NCBI GenBank assembly: GCA_963678675.1
Contig: OY783196.1
Span: 15,246,138 to 15,310,137, forward strand
Direction: 5' to 3'
DNA: 64,000 bases
Origin: Xiphydria camelus
Taxonomy: Eukaryota; Arthropoda; Insecta; Hymenoptera; Xiphydriidae
Below, piece after piece: positions 1 to 11,202 of the stretch. Below the pieces are notes generated by a model. The model was not told the origin of the DNA. It saw only the letters and a list, made by a program, of their open reading frames with translations, and made no database searches. A program made the position numbers and the translations under genes. Each line of letters starts with the position of its first letter. The stretch's first letter is position 1.

Positions 1-869
1 TCAAACAACTAATTTAGATACACAAACCAACAGAAACCCTAGTACACAATAAAAAAATTAAAAAATAATTTTGTCCGGCTAGGAAGGCAAAATATCCCTA
101 TGTGCAACGGAAGGTGAGATTTCACCTCCGTGAACTTCTGAATGGGAGACAGTTCACGGAGTTGAAATCTCACCTTCTGTTGGTAGGTTAAAAAATAAAA
201 AAAGGGGATTAAAAATGTCAAGGTATATAATGGCTTAATACAGTTCAATATACGTATTTATATCTGTAGCTTTGCCGTCATTTACTCTAAGCCAAATAAT
301 GATTCCGTAATTTGTTAGAGACAAGTGTGTAGTTTCCGTGAGAATGACCCATTTACGATAGTCATAAATCTTATATTTGTAAATGAACTTTGCTCGTATG
401 TAAATAAATCTATGAAATAATAGATGAAATATCTGATTTTATTTATATTACTATAGTTAGACATAAAACACGCAAAAAAAGTAACCGGTAGTGATATACG
501 TGTACAACTTTGCGTCCACCGTTTCTCTCATATCTCAATATAACGAAAACGGCGGAAGCAAAGTTATACACCTCTTACTATTCGAAAGCGATTCCCATGT
601 AACGTCACATAGCGTGGGAAAGATGCGCAACAGCATACCGTGATAAGTCTATCGTGGGTTGGACACGACTGACACTTGACGCAGGATTCACGAACAGTCA
701 CAAAACCGTTGCATCTGCTGCTGCCAGTACCATTAATACAAACATCGTGTCTGCGCATTAAACCGATCTAAGCAGTTTCGCGACAGTTTCAGGACCGTAC
801 AGAAACCGTGAGTTGGAACAAACCTAGAAATTCCTTCAAACTTTCAATAGCAATTAAATTCCTAAATGC
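1..869. other. AT-rich stretch without a supported gene; two small hairpins
   Basis: No reading frame here resembles a known protein. Two imperfect hairpins are visible: arms 106-136 and 151-181, and arms 500-524 and 547-571. Both look like remnants of small foldback elements. Nothing else is recognised. Confidence 0.5.
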
Positions 870-1246
870 CGACATAAAATGCATAACATGTATCAACGCC
901 ATCTATCAGACGATAGCAAGAATTAAATTCTATCATGACTGCTTCGCTTTATGTTCGTAAATTCTCGGCATATATCGCACACCTGAATCAAAACAATATA
1001 TCAACTCAAAAAAAAACTTGTTTTTCAGAAATGGCAAAAAACTGATTCTCATGTCGATATGTGATAAGGGGTTTACTTTTTCTGAAAAGCCAATTTTTTT
1101 GAGTTGATACTGTTTTGATCTAGGTGTGCGAAATGTACGTGGATCATTTGAAAAGTTTCCGGTCTTATTGACAAGCGGTCATGATAGAATTAAATTCTTG
1201 CTATCGTCTGATAGATGGCATTGATACATGTATCCCATAAAAATGT
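870..1246. mobile_element. Foldback (MITE-like) element
   Basis: The segment 887-945 (containing ATCTATCAGACGATAGCAAG) returns as its reverse complement at 1176-1230, and weaker similarity extends the arms to about 870 and 1246. The spacer holds a further inverted pair (a tract containing TATCAACTCAAAAAAA and its complement near 1090-1115). There is no coding capacity. A target duplication is not clear, so no superfamily is assigned. Confidence 0.6.
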
Positions 1247-1310
1247 CAAGTCATTCCGATCAGTACTTTACTCATGGCAGCAGTTAGTTTTCCAAAATTT
1301 CGCATCCTAC

Positions 1311-1372
1311 AAATGCTTACATCATTAGGCAATTTTATGTCGAGAATATGCCATATATCATTTCTATTTATA
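1311..1372 (+). repeat. Copy of a dispersed repeat; inverted partner at 15053-15120
   Basis: This stretch, containing CATCATTAGGCAATTTTATG, occurs as its reverse complement at 15053-15120 with a few mismatches. It is a fragment of an unidentified dispersed repeat. The two copies are 13.7 kb apart and need not belong to one element. Confidence 0.6.
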
Positions 1373-2079
1373 GGTATATGTCCGGTATTTGGGAATATAG
1401 AGAGAATATAGAGATACGCTAAATTCTAACAAATATTATATACGCTTTAGACCAAAATTTCCGGCATTTTATACTGCTATAATGGCATTTTAATTTAGAA
1501 ATAAAATGTCAGCATGCCATGCTCAACATTCCTGTCTAGGAATTCCCTACTAAGGGTAGGGAAGGTAGTACACAATGAGACATTGTATTTTTTTTTAATT
1601 TTCAGCTGAAATTAAACGCTGTAGGAAACATCCAACAGCTGACTCAGTTGCAAAGCTTCATACAAAGCGGTATCACGTTTCTCATAGATTTCTTAAAATT
1701 GCACATATTTACTGGTTTTTGCAGGTAAGAACTTACTCTTTTATACCTGTTTTTCATCCTCTTATTGCTAATGACTTTAATTTTAACCGAATTTCTTGAT
1801 AAGCATACAAAGTGCAGTTAATAAATAACATAACCTTCAAATTTTGGGCTTGGGATGCGTTCATAAATTATTTTATTCTCAAGTATTTGTTCTATGGTCA
1901 TTTGGTACACAATGAGACACAAGACGTTGGTACACAATGAGACGCGTCCCATTGTGTACTAACATCTGATCTTAATTTAAATATTTCTGTTAAAAACATG
2001 GTACGATTTGTTTCTTATTATCAGTTTGGTATTAAATTTGATGGTATGGACCTACGTTAAAATTACAATTTCTGTGTAA

Positions 2080-2723
2080 AGCCGGAAACAGACTGAGCTC
2101 ACGTCACGTGAGCTCACGTGCTATCACGTTGTCATGATTTAACCGTGATACCATGCTTAGAAACACACTACTATCACGTTTTATGATAGCCTTGTTCGCA
2201 GAGCAGTCACAAACCGTTGGCGACTGATCTACGCATGCGCAGTTTGTTAAAAGCGTCGTTCACAAGAATTGTGAACTTTACAATTTTAGTTCGACTAATT
2301 TTAGATATTTGATAACTAACCTAACTTTTTATACGATACAACCCAATTGTTAAGTTAATAAAACTTTTGAAGTATACATTATTGTTTTTTGCTGCTTGGC
2401 GAATATGATGATCACGATATTCAGGTAATCCATGATTGTATAAAACAGTATTTTCTCTGACTTTTTCTATTAAAATCTCATCCATTTTCAAACATAAACA
2501 ACACAACTTCAACAAAACCGCATAAACGAGAGCTCACGTGAGACGAAAATGTGTGGACAGGCAGAGGACAATCACATGCTAGCACGCGTGCGATTGGCGA
2601 TGTAGCGTAATACGCGTGAGGTGACTTCAGTGTGGTTCTGATGTATTAACATACTATGTAAAACAGCGCTCCACACTTTTCGTCTGTAACGTGATAGCAC
2701 GTGAGCTCAGTCTGTTGCTGCCT
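2080..2723. mobile_element. PIF/Harbinger derivative nested in the pogo-type element
   Basis: The terminal inverted repeats share AACAGACTGAGCTCACG, with outer ends AGCCGGA on the left and AGGCAGC (reverse complement) on the right. TAA directly flanks both ends (2077-2079 and 2724-2726), which matches the TWA target of PIF/Harbinger elements. A MADF-domain fragment lies inside on the minus strand. PIF/Harbinger elements carry a Myb/SANT- or MADF-like accessory gene beside the transposase, so target, termini and content agree. The transposase gene itself is missing. Confidence 0.8.
2321..2515 (-). pseudogene. MADF-domain fragment of a Harbinger accessory protein
   Basis: Residues 11 to about 50 of this 64-residue frame read as the first half of a MADF domain: a Met followed by DEILIEKVRENTVLYNHGLP and a Y-R-D stretch. 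That is the LIE-V-R-E-x-P-x-L-Y pattern typical of MADF DNA-binding domains. After this the similarity stops, so the domain is cut to roughly its first helix-turn. In PIF/Harbinger elements such proteins partner the transposase and help it bind DNA. The fragment is too short to work and is probably a deletion remnant. Confidence 0.65.
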
Positions 2724-3104
2724 TAAGTTGGGAAGAAAAAAAATTTATTTCCAATATTGTAATAATAATTATTGTCAACAAAAGTGTAAATAAACCTTCA
2801 GTTTTTAAAACATTGAATTTGTGTTGTTTTTCGAAAATGTAGACAATAATATAAGTATGTCTTATTGTGTATCTACCACTACTTGTCTCATTCTGTACTA
2901 CCAGTGGTACACAATGAGACAACTGCAATGTTTTTTAAAAAAAATCGCAGTATTTTAAGGAGTATTAGACTTTTTCTACTTCATGATAATTGGAGGTAAG
3001 TAGCACGACAATTATTTCACAGCTAGTTTTTTTGTTTAAATTAAAACTGCGATTTCAAGAAAGAATTATTTAATTTTTGTCTCATTGTGTACCACTCTCC
3101 CCTA

Positions 3105-4318
3105 CACTTTATCTCTTAGAATTAATTATTTCAAAATACTCTTTTCGAGTGCTTACCGAACTATCAACTGCTTTTTCAGAATAAGACACCATTACAGTTT
3201 TAGCGGGCGTAGACATGACCGAAGATTGAATCCTCTCGAGGACCACTTGGCTGCCTTCGACGGTACTGGGACCAGCGTGTCCGCTCATTTTTATGGCATA
3301 AAGTATTTCTCTAAACTCTTTTTGCTTCCACCGTCTTCGTTATCTGGTTCAATTGCTCCAAAGCCACTGCTATTACTGCTGTAGCTACGGGATAACTCTG
3401 CAGCATCGAAGAGTTTCCTGTGATTACTGTTCTGTAAAAAAAACTCGCTAGTAAGTCAGTTTCATATATTTCATTTTCGACTTGAAATTGTTGTTATTCA
3501 GGGGACATTTTTCATTAGCACAAATCCCGCTTGTTCTCGTTACTTATTGTACGAAAAAAACCTTACCAGAATAAAAATAGAACTACAGGAAAAAATTACG
3601 ATTTTCTACGTTAACAAACTACGAGTAGGGTAAACAACCCAGTCTTTGGACACCTTGCGGTTATTGGACAGTCTGATTTAAATAAATAAAAACAAGATTC
3701 CTAGTTTTTACTTTAATAAATATCATCAAAAACCGTACCTGGCTTATTGATTCTTGACTGTCCAATTACTGGATTGAGTATTTCCAAGAACCAAACTAGG
3801 TGATTCTTATAGATTTATGTGCGCTAAAAACGAATCTGACTCTCAAATTTGCGTACCACGTGAGGATTTTGAAATATTTGAAGTTAAATATACGAAAACG
3901 GGCGATTTTGGCCATATTCACGGGTCTATTACAATGAAACTAAAAAATTTTTCTTTTTGAACTTTTCAATACATTACTTTATTGTTTCTAAATGATTTTA
4001 CAAAGCCAAATTTCAGTACAAGTCGATCGTTTAAATCCACCGCGCCACACGCCTAAATGTATCGCAGGCCACGGCCAGATAAGAACTTGTCAGCAGAACA
4101 GAGAGCGCTACTTCTGAGCGTACTGAGCGGTAGCGGTTTATGCTCGATCTGCTGAATGCAGCTACTGTATAGTGCAAAAATCATTTTGGACTTAAAACAC
4201 TAATAATATAATATGATATTAAGTCCAGGGTATAAACGTACTATTTCGGACTTAATATAGTTTTATCCCTTTAATAAGTAACGTTTTTATTTTCGATGTT
4301 TTGTGTAAAATAATTGTG
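3105..4318. other. No gene recognised; possible far end of a composite element
   Basis: No convincing coding region. Near 4183-4230 the sequence TTTTGGACTT followed by an AT-rich TAATATTAAGT-like stretch has an inverted counterpart at about 14790-14835. This may mark the ends of the decayed element that carries the 9937-14473 gene. Part of the interval may be an intron of that gene. Confidence 0.3.
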
Positions 4319-4396
4319 ATGTATTGCAGGGATGGGCGTATTTGAATTAATTTTTATTCGAATGAAAAATAAATTTTTATTCGTGATTTCATTATT

Positions 4397-4866
4397 TTTG
4401 AATAACGAATAAATTTTCATTCATCATTCAAAGAATTTTGAATAACGAATAAATTTTCATTCATCATTCAAAGACGTTGAATAACGAATAGATTTTCATT
4501 CATCATTCCAAGAATTTTGAATAACGAATAAATTTTCATTTATCATTCAAAGACGTTGAATAACGAATAAATGTTCATTCATCATTCAAAGAATTTTGAA
4601 TAACGAATACATTTCCATTCATCATTCAAATAATTTTGAATAACGAATAAATTTTCATTCATCATTCAAAGACGTTGAATAACGAATAAATTTCCATTCA
4701 TCATTCAAAGAATTTTGAATAACGAATAAATTTTCATTCATCATTCAAAGATGTTGAATAACGAATAAATTTTCATTCATCATTCAAATAATGTTGAATA
4801 ACGAATAAATTTTCATTCATCATTCAAAGAATCTTGAATAACGAATAAATTTTCATTCATCATTCC
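4397..4866. repeat. Left subterminal array of the hAT element (about 12 units)
   Basis: About twelve copies of a 39-bp unit centred on GAATAACGAATAAATTTTCA followed by TTCATCATTC, with alternating linkers (AAAGAATTTT or AAAGACGTT). Each unit holds a near-palindromic pair (GAATAACGAATAA and TTCATCATTC). Subterminal repeats of this kind are transposase-binding sites in other hAT elements; that role here is inferred. Confidence 0.85.
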
Positions 4867-5144
4867 ATCATTCTCACTTGCTTGCTTCACCGGGTAGACG
4901 ATCAAGGTAAATTCGAGTTATATCTAAAGAAAGTATACTAACAGAAAAAAAAGTGCTAATGGATGTAATGCCTTTATTTATCTATACGATAAATCTAATG
5001 GAGTCTAAATTCTTATACCTACTACGAAATTACAAAAATATATCAAATTAACTTTTTAATAGCATTCAGATATGCTACGATACTATAATATACAAGAAAT
5101 CATAAGATCAAAGAATTGGCATTGAACCACGACCGTCATCATGT

Positions 5145-8100
5145 TCAATGCCACTTTTTAGTGGCATTACATTTCGCTAGTACACGTATTTCAAAATTTT
5201 GGTCTGTGAGGCGATTATAACGCGGTAAATTATGCATAGTTGCATATGAAAATAATCTTTCAACAGGCGCAGACGATGGCAAAGGCGTGTTATATTTTAT
5301 AAATATTTTTTTCACCGTCGGATAAACATTGATAGCTAAGAGATTACTGGTAACTGGCTCTTGAAGGTATCGCTTCACTTCAATTTGACCATCGGAATTT
5401 TCGAAGACTGATGACGATGTCTCACCAGTACTGCCTGAATCACCAAAATCAAAAAAGCTATCAATTTCATCGTTTTTGGTAGCATTTGATGCTATTAAAG
5501 TTTCCACCTCAGTAGCAGCCGCCATCACAGCTGAAAACACTTTTTTCTATGCAGCAACCGTCAAGCACCCTAGCCATTGAGTTTTAAACTTTTGGTGGAT
5601 TACGGCTGCGATAGCCGCCCAATGTCCGCAATCTTCAATTTCAAAGAATTTGTGAAATCGGGTCTCAACGCTCTCTACTAAGCCTTCAATGAAGCTAGCA
5701 CAATAATGCAGTTTGCATCGTGACTTCACCGCCAATAATTTACGTCGCAAAGATACGAGACATGGCAATAAATATCCATAGCTGCAGTACTTCTCTCCTT
5801 GCAACTTATTAATTGTTTCAATTAATGGCCGCGAGCAATTAAGATACTCCTCTAGATATTCAAAGTCTGTGTCTCGCATCTGATTAGTAATTTCGAGAGT
5901 GTCGCTAGATTTTAATATTTCGTCCCGCAGCGAAACAACCAGCTGCAAGCTATCGAACAACGAATTCCAACGAACGCAAATTGGTTTTGTCAACGCTTTA
6001 CCAAGATGTTGAGTCATCACCTCCCTTTTCTTCGGTGAGCGTAACAAGTTCCATAAAGCTTGACAACGTGTAATCGTTTCGTTGTGTTGTGTGAATAAAG
6101 CTGGCGAACGTTTGATACATTTGGTCATATCCGTGGAAGCGATTAAATTTAATGTGTGGCTTGCACAACGGAAATGCAATGATAGCGATTCAAACCGACG
6201 AGACTCGTCGTCAGATGTAGCCGGCTCAAAGTCCTTGAAATTTTCCGACAAAATGGATGATTGATCATCACCATCCTTATTAGATCGAGCTACATCGACA
6301 TCGCTATCGTCTTCGGAATCAGAATTGTTCTCTACAATGGAGAATATTTAAGCATTAGTAGTAATCAAATGATAACAAACTCAAAAATAACTCCGAAATT
6401 AATTGAATATTTTACTAATTAAAAAAAATTGAGAAATATTTACCATCAAATGAAACGATCGGCATCTTGATCCCGAATTCTTGAAATGCTTTAACAAAGT
6501 TTGTGCCATTGTCTGTGACTGTAGCAACAATTTTCTTAGTATCCAAACCGAAAGACAAGTGGATGTGATTCAATAATTCGGCTATACGATCATAAGAATG
6601 ACCTCCAGGGAAGCGACGACAGGCGATCGCGGCTGACTTCAACACATATGTATTCGAATCAATCTGAAAGTACCATTTTATAGTAACTAACTATATTTAG
6701 ATTATAAGTCGTTCAAGTTCCATCGAATATAGTTGTATTCAATTTTCATAATTTTACCCAATGTACTGTGACTCCGAAGAATCGCCGAGTACTACTGGAC
6801 CAAACGTCAGCTGTAGTGCAAACATAATCGGCCCTCTCATTTAAGATATCGCGTATCTCTTTCATATTTCGAAGACGATTCTCCTTTATACACTTCCCCA
6901 GAGTCCGTTTTGACATATGCTTCACAGACACACTGTCGGTCTTTGCACCAAGATCTGAGGACAAGCATTAAATTAACATTTGCTGACGCATTATAGAGAA
7001 TGTCATCTTACCGTCAATCATTTTTCTAAATGATGGCATTTCCGCGGTAGAAAGCGGACTCATACTTTCGAGTATAAATTTCTGGACATTTTCTTCGTAC
7101 TTCATTTGTCGCGATAAACGATTCACTTTTTGTAAAGACTGAGACGAATTTTGATCAAGTTTTTGCCGTTTTGCCAAGGCATATTCCTTGTATTGTCTCT
7201 CGTATACTTCTGAGTGTACTCTCTGAAGGGATAGAAATAAATCTCATATTTGAAGTGAATAAATCATCAACACTGAGTTCTAGCTGAAATGACTACAAGT
7301 TTTAGTAACATTTCTGCCCGCCCGTTCATCCGTCTGTCAGCAAAAAAAATATTTTTTGATTTGTGAATAACTCTGCAAACATGAGAGATACGAGAAAATT
7401 AGACAGATGTTTTTTTTAGGTAACTGAATTTCTTACAAAAAAGTCACTTAGTCGTATTCTCGTATCATCTATAGTTCCAAAGATATTCGCGTCTAAATGT
7501 AAACAAATTCTTTTTCCAATTTTCAAATTTCTTATCCGGTTCAATCGGAAGTAGTAGCGAGCTCAATTAGCAAAATTCATCTTTGAGTTGTCAGGAATAA
7601 ACCTGCAAATTTTCATATCAATCGATCTAGTAGTTTCTTCAATCACTCCGCTTCAATATTTTATCTGACACGCGGACTAACGGGGACAGACAGATGGACG
7701 GACATTTCGCTAAAACCATATTTTTGGATTCCTAGGGTCTCAAAACATCAAGAAATATTGGTCTGAGCAATAGAGAAATTAAACCCTAAACCAATGCTTT
7801 TCACTAGTACTTGGTTCGTTTTCCTTCACAATGAGAACTTATGAAATGTTAAATTTTAATAACCACGCGCGCGCGCTTCTACTTGAGTACATAGAAATTC
7901 ACGCCACTGTTTCGAAGAGTCGAACTGTCCTCAAAGTATACATATCGTGTATTTTTCTGTACTCAAACTAGCGGTAATGTGTATGAATTAGCTAAATTTA
8001 TAAGATATAATTCGGAGACATATTAGAAAGTGCTACATATATGTATTTACTGCCCTTGAAGTATACACACTGTAATTTTTAGTCCTCAAAGTAGGTATAG

Positions 8101-8730
8101 TGTATATGAAGGGGCTAATTTTATAAAATTTTATAAAATTGGAGACATGTTAAACACACCGTGCTGTACCGCTAATGTATAGTTCAAGGACTAGTCCCTC
8201 ACGTATAGGGTGCATATATTTTCAATAAGCAGAAAATTATTATACCGACAGAACGTTCCCGAAATATCTGCTACATACGGAAAAACGCTGTAACTCAGTT
8301 ATTAATAATCATATATCAAAATGAGTGATTATGTGATGATTTGAACTTCATTCTCTATTGAATTAACATGTTAAAAAACATAGTCTTCAAACGATATATT
8401 GGTAGAACGGCAATAGTTGCGTAAATTATAATAATAGGCGGAACTTACCTTCAGGTGAGATGTAAAATTAGATGCCGATTTAATTGGTCCTTTTATAATT
8501 TTCACTTGCGGACATAATTGACACTGAGCAGCCACAGAGTTTTCATTGCTACTTTTAGTAAAATCAGGCTTAAAAAAGTGGCCGTCTAGATATGCCGTTG
8601 AGTTGCAAGCTGCTTGCAAGTTAGAAATTATTTCACAAGATTGACTTGCCTCAGATTCAGTAACAATCAAATTTGACAACGTGTCAGTCATACTACTGTC
8701 TGATTCATTATCAGTTACTAGAGATGACAT
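5145..8730 (-). pseudogene. hAT transposase, five exons, one in-frame stop
   Basis: Five minus-strand exons join in frame through GT-AG introns: 8730-8449, 7222-7012, 6954-6758, 6663-6444 and 6331-5145, about 698 codons. Exon 1 carries the CxxC half (CQLC) and, across the 1226-bp intron, completes an HxxxxH pair (HLKRVH), giving a BED zinc finger. Exons 3-4 hold hAT core motifs (TADVWSS, FFGVTVHW, DNGTNFVKAF). Exon 5 holds CASHTLNL and the C-terminal hATC dimerisation motif (PVERLFSYA, followed by RYNRLTDQNFE). A single TAG at 5545-5547 interrupts exon 5 in frame, after residues VAA and before the dimerisation domain. Transposases of this kind cut and paste hAT elements in the nucleus. This copy would lack the dimerisation domain unless the stop is read through. 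Introns 2-4 are only about 57-112 bp, typical of insects. Confidence 0.9.
7223..8448 (-). other. Long first intron of the hAT transposase gene
   Basis: It is bounded by AAG/GTAAGT (donor, minus strand) and CCCTTCAG/AGAG (acceptor), and keeps the reading frame across the BED finger. No coding sequence is seen. It contains a CGTCCATCTGTCTG-type tract near 7680-7700 and a short GCGC run near 7866, possibly remnants of older insertions. Confidence 0.6.
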
Positions 8731-9010
8731 ATCGAATGATTATCTCGATACTAACAGGCACAGTACAGCGCGATCACCGATTTATTCGTTTAATTCCAGT
8801 AATTAGAATTACTATAACGTCACACTACATCCAAGCTCAATGATTAGAGTCATACTAACTAAGCCAGAACATGAAGAGGTAGACGAACGCTTCGATTTAA
8901 CGTGTATGTGTATAGGTACAAAAAATGTAAACACAGCGTACATATATGTGTACTGCATTATTGTGATAGCCTCATTGAAGGCTTAGTAGAGGGTGAAAAC
9001 GACGGTGTAA

Positions 9011-9336
9011 ATAATATTTATAGAATATAACACGCCTTTGCCATCGTCGATGTCTGTTGAGAGATTATTTTCATATGCAACTATAGGAAATGGTATTTCC
9101 TATGGCGATGGGATGGGGGAAACGAGACACTAGCCTGACTGCACAAAGGATATGCGGATATGTCCGCCTAGATCTCACGCCTTGCGTCAACTGTCTCGAT
9201 CGCTGCCACTATATCGCGCCTACTTTGCCGCGACTCGCTTGACAACACGCCAACGTTCTAGGGCGCCAATGTTCTAGGGCCCTACACAACTATGCATAAT
9301 TTACCGCGTTATAATCGCCTCACAGACCAGAATTTA
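9011..9336 (+). repeat. Inverted duplicate of the transposase 3' end in the right hAT arm
   Basis: Positions 9011-9084 and 9297-9336 are the reverse complement, with mismatches, of 5205-5315, which encode the hATC motif region. They are followed by a copy of the left-arm boundary (around 4900-4926). The right terminal repeat therefore carries part of the transposase gene as an inverted, internally deleted duplicate, so the element has unusually long imperfect inverted ends. Confidence 0.75.
9085..9296. mobile_element. Small insertion (212 bp) in the right hAT arm, 7-8 bp TSD
   Basis: Compared with the original sequence near 5245, a 212-bp block interrupts the duplicate. CAACTAT flanks both ends (9078-9084 and 9297-9303; 8 bp with one mismatch). 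The length suggests a hAT- or P-type non-autonomous insertion. No clear terminal inverted repeat was identified. Confidence 0.6.
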
Positions 9337-9394
9337 GATAACTCGAATTTACCTTGATCGTCTACCCGGTGAAGCAAGCAAGCTTCTCACTAGT

Positions 9395-9860
9395 GAGATT
9401 GATGGAATGATGAATGAAAATTTATTCGTTATTCAACATTATTTGAATGATGAATGAAAATTTATTCGTTATTCAACGTCTTTGAATGATGAATGAAAAT
9501 TTATTCGTTATTCAAAATTATTTGAATGATGAATGGAAATGTATTCGTTATTCAACGTCTTTGAATGATGAATGAAAATGTATTCGTTATTCAAACTTAT
9601 TTGAATGATGAATGGAAATGTATTCGTTATTCAACGTCTTTGAATGATGAATGGAAATGTATTCGTTATTCAACGTCTTTGAATGATGAATTAAAATGTA
9701 TTCGTTATTCAAAATTATTTGAATGATGAATGGAAATGTATTCGTTATTCAACATTATTTGAATGATGAATGGAAATTTATTCGTTATTCAACGTCTTTG
9801 AATGACGAATAAAAATTTATTCGTTATTCAAAATTGTTTGAATGATGAATGAAAATTTAA
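9395..9860. repeat. Right subterminal array of the hAT element
   Basis: About twelve copies of the same 39-bp unit in reverse orientation (GAATGATGAATGAAAATTTA followed by TTCGTTATTCAA). Units alternate between linkers CGTCTTT and ATTATTT, and several carry the variant GGAAATGTATTC. Confidence 0.85.
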
Positions 9861-10370
9861 TCTTATTTGTTAGTCATTTATTTATTCATTTTTCTTATAA
9901 CGCCCATCCCTGATGTATTGATTCGCTTTTATTGCAGATAATAGTAAAGTAATTATCAAGGTACTAACTGATTACCCAGACCAAGCTAAAATTGGTGACA
10001 TAAATGTTAAATTCTCAGGTGATAATTTTATTTCAGTTGTACCTAGCTCTGATAAAACTTACATGTAGGGGAATTATGCCTAAAATGTGTGACATACCCT
10101 AAATATTTTCCATTGCAAAATCATTGAAAATTATTATGTAGCTAAAATTTTGTATGCAATTGTTAGATATTAGGTAAAATTATATTATTACCTCCCTAAA
10201 AATATTTCAAATTGTTTTTTTTCAAGAAATATAAAATAAAAAAAAATTGTCTCCTATGTCACTTTAGGCTCACATGCGGGTAAAATGACACATATAAAAA
10301 ACTTCTGAAAACACGAAAAGTAAATTATTTATTGAAAAATAATAAAGAACATTTATTAAGAACATAAATA

Positions 10371-11015
10371 TCACAGGCCTGCGAAATTAAAGTTATTGAA
10401 AAATACAAGAGAAGTTTTCGCTGATTTTTATGTTATTTGGTGTGCTGATTTCTAGAATGGCCTCCATTTTTTTCCATCGCGTCAGGATTTTTTGTAAAAT
10501 CAATATCGCTATTTTTGCTAGAATCCTATTTGAAAATTAATTATCTCGAACAATTTTGCGTACTATCTGGCAACAGTGGTTTTTATCTATTCAAATATAT
10601 GTAAAATAATCGATTCTTGGTGAGGCAAATTAATTTTTCAGCAATCGATTATTTTGTATAGGTTTAAATGGATGAAAACCACTGTTACCAGATCGCAGGA
10701 GCCGCCTCTGGTCGAGAGGAAAACTGAACGTTCCCTTGGGTTTAAACTTAAATACATCAACTTATGGTGTAGTTTCTAGAGAAAAATCACCAACATACTA
10801 TTTTAATTTGTTTTCATTAAGATAAGTTACATGAAATAGGTTATCGATCAAAAGTTTAAAAGTTAGAAATATTCATAAAAATCCAAATAAACTTAAATTT
10901 TTCAAGAAAACTTGACGTGATAGAACTTTCTTATTATTATTTTCTAAATCAACACCAAAAAATACATATAGTTCAGTTGTCACTTCCCTTGTATTTTTTT
11001 CATCACAGGCTTGTG
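10371..11015. mobile_element. Insertion present only in copy A of the pogo-type family
   Basis: Copy B (near 42975) reads straight through this site, and the insert is bracketed by TA (10369-10370 and 11016-11017). Its ends are weakly inverted (CACAGGCCTG; CACAAGCCTG as complement). Internally, 10558-10615 and 10640-10697 form a hairpin around ATAATCGATT. It is a MITE of uncertain family. Confidence 0.6.
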
Positions 11016-11069
11016 TATTCATTAAAAATGAACGATAATAAGAAACAGAACATAGTTATTATTTGAAGA

Positions 11070-11202
11070 CAAAGTTCACAAACGAAGACTTTGCATCTTG
11101 GTGAGGTATCAGCACATTCGCAGTGAGCCCAATTTTGGCACTTAATGCACTTAATCCACTCCAGCTCTGTCGATCACTCCTTCTTTTGTAATGTCCAACC
11201 AT
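11070..11202 (-). pseudogene. Pogo-like remnant: N-terminal start abutting a C-terminal zinc finger
   Basis: Read from the ATG at 11202 (minus), one frame starts MVGHYKRRSDRQSW, resembling the first residues of psq-helix-turn-helix pogo/Tigger transposases. A second frame of the same DNA encodes WIKCIKCQNWAHCECA and then VCELC, a Cys/His cluster like the C-terminal zinc finger found in many insect pogo-like proteins. The catalytic DDE core that should separate them is absent, so this looks like an internal-deletion derivative. Copy B keeps the same arrangement at 42802-42930. The N-terminal match is short and could be coincidental; the zinc cluster is stronger. Confidence 0.5.

Larger units (their letters stand above)
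1559..3102. mobile_element. Tc1/mariner-pogo-type element, non-autonomous, TA TSD
   Basis: The ends are inverted repeats: the left begins GGGAAGGTAGTACACAATGA and the right, reverse complemented, GGGGAGAGTGGTACACAATG. Each end is flanked by TA (1557-1558 and 3103-3104), the duplication expected of the Tc1/mariner/pogo superfamily. The 16-bp core GGTACACAATGAGACA recurs at seven places in both orientations (about 1571, 1905, 1930, 1946, 2883, 2906 and 3079). No transposase frame is left. A Harbinger derivative at 2080-2723 is nested inside. The superfamily call is inferred from TSD and terminal sequence only. Confidence 0.7.
4327..9912 (-). mobile_element. hAT transposon, near complete (5586 bp), 8-bp TSD
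   Basis: The element begins CAGGGATGGGCG and ends with its complement. It is flanked by a perfect 8-bp duplication ATGTATTG (4319-4326 and 9913-9920). TSD length and CAGGG termini are diagnostic of hAT elements. Each end carries about 500 bp of tandem subterminal repeats of a 39-bp unit, in inverted orientation to each other. The interior encodes a five-exon BED-finger/hAT transposase on the minus strand (5145-8730). The right arm also contains an inverted duplicate of the transposase 3' end (9011-9336). The element is inserted in an intron of the decayed gene that resumes at 9937. Confidence 0.93.

Noticed and set aside
4397..4866. CRISPR-like array
   Set aside because: The units are tandem with short recurring linkers instead of unique spacers, are mirrored at 9395-9860, and lie at the ends of a hAT element.
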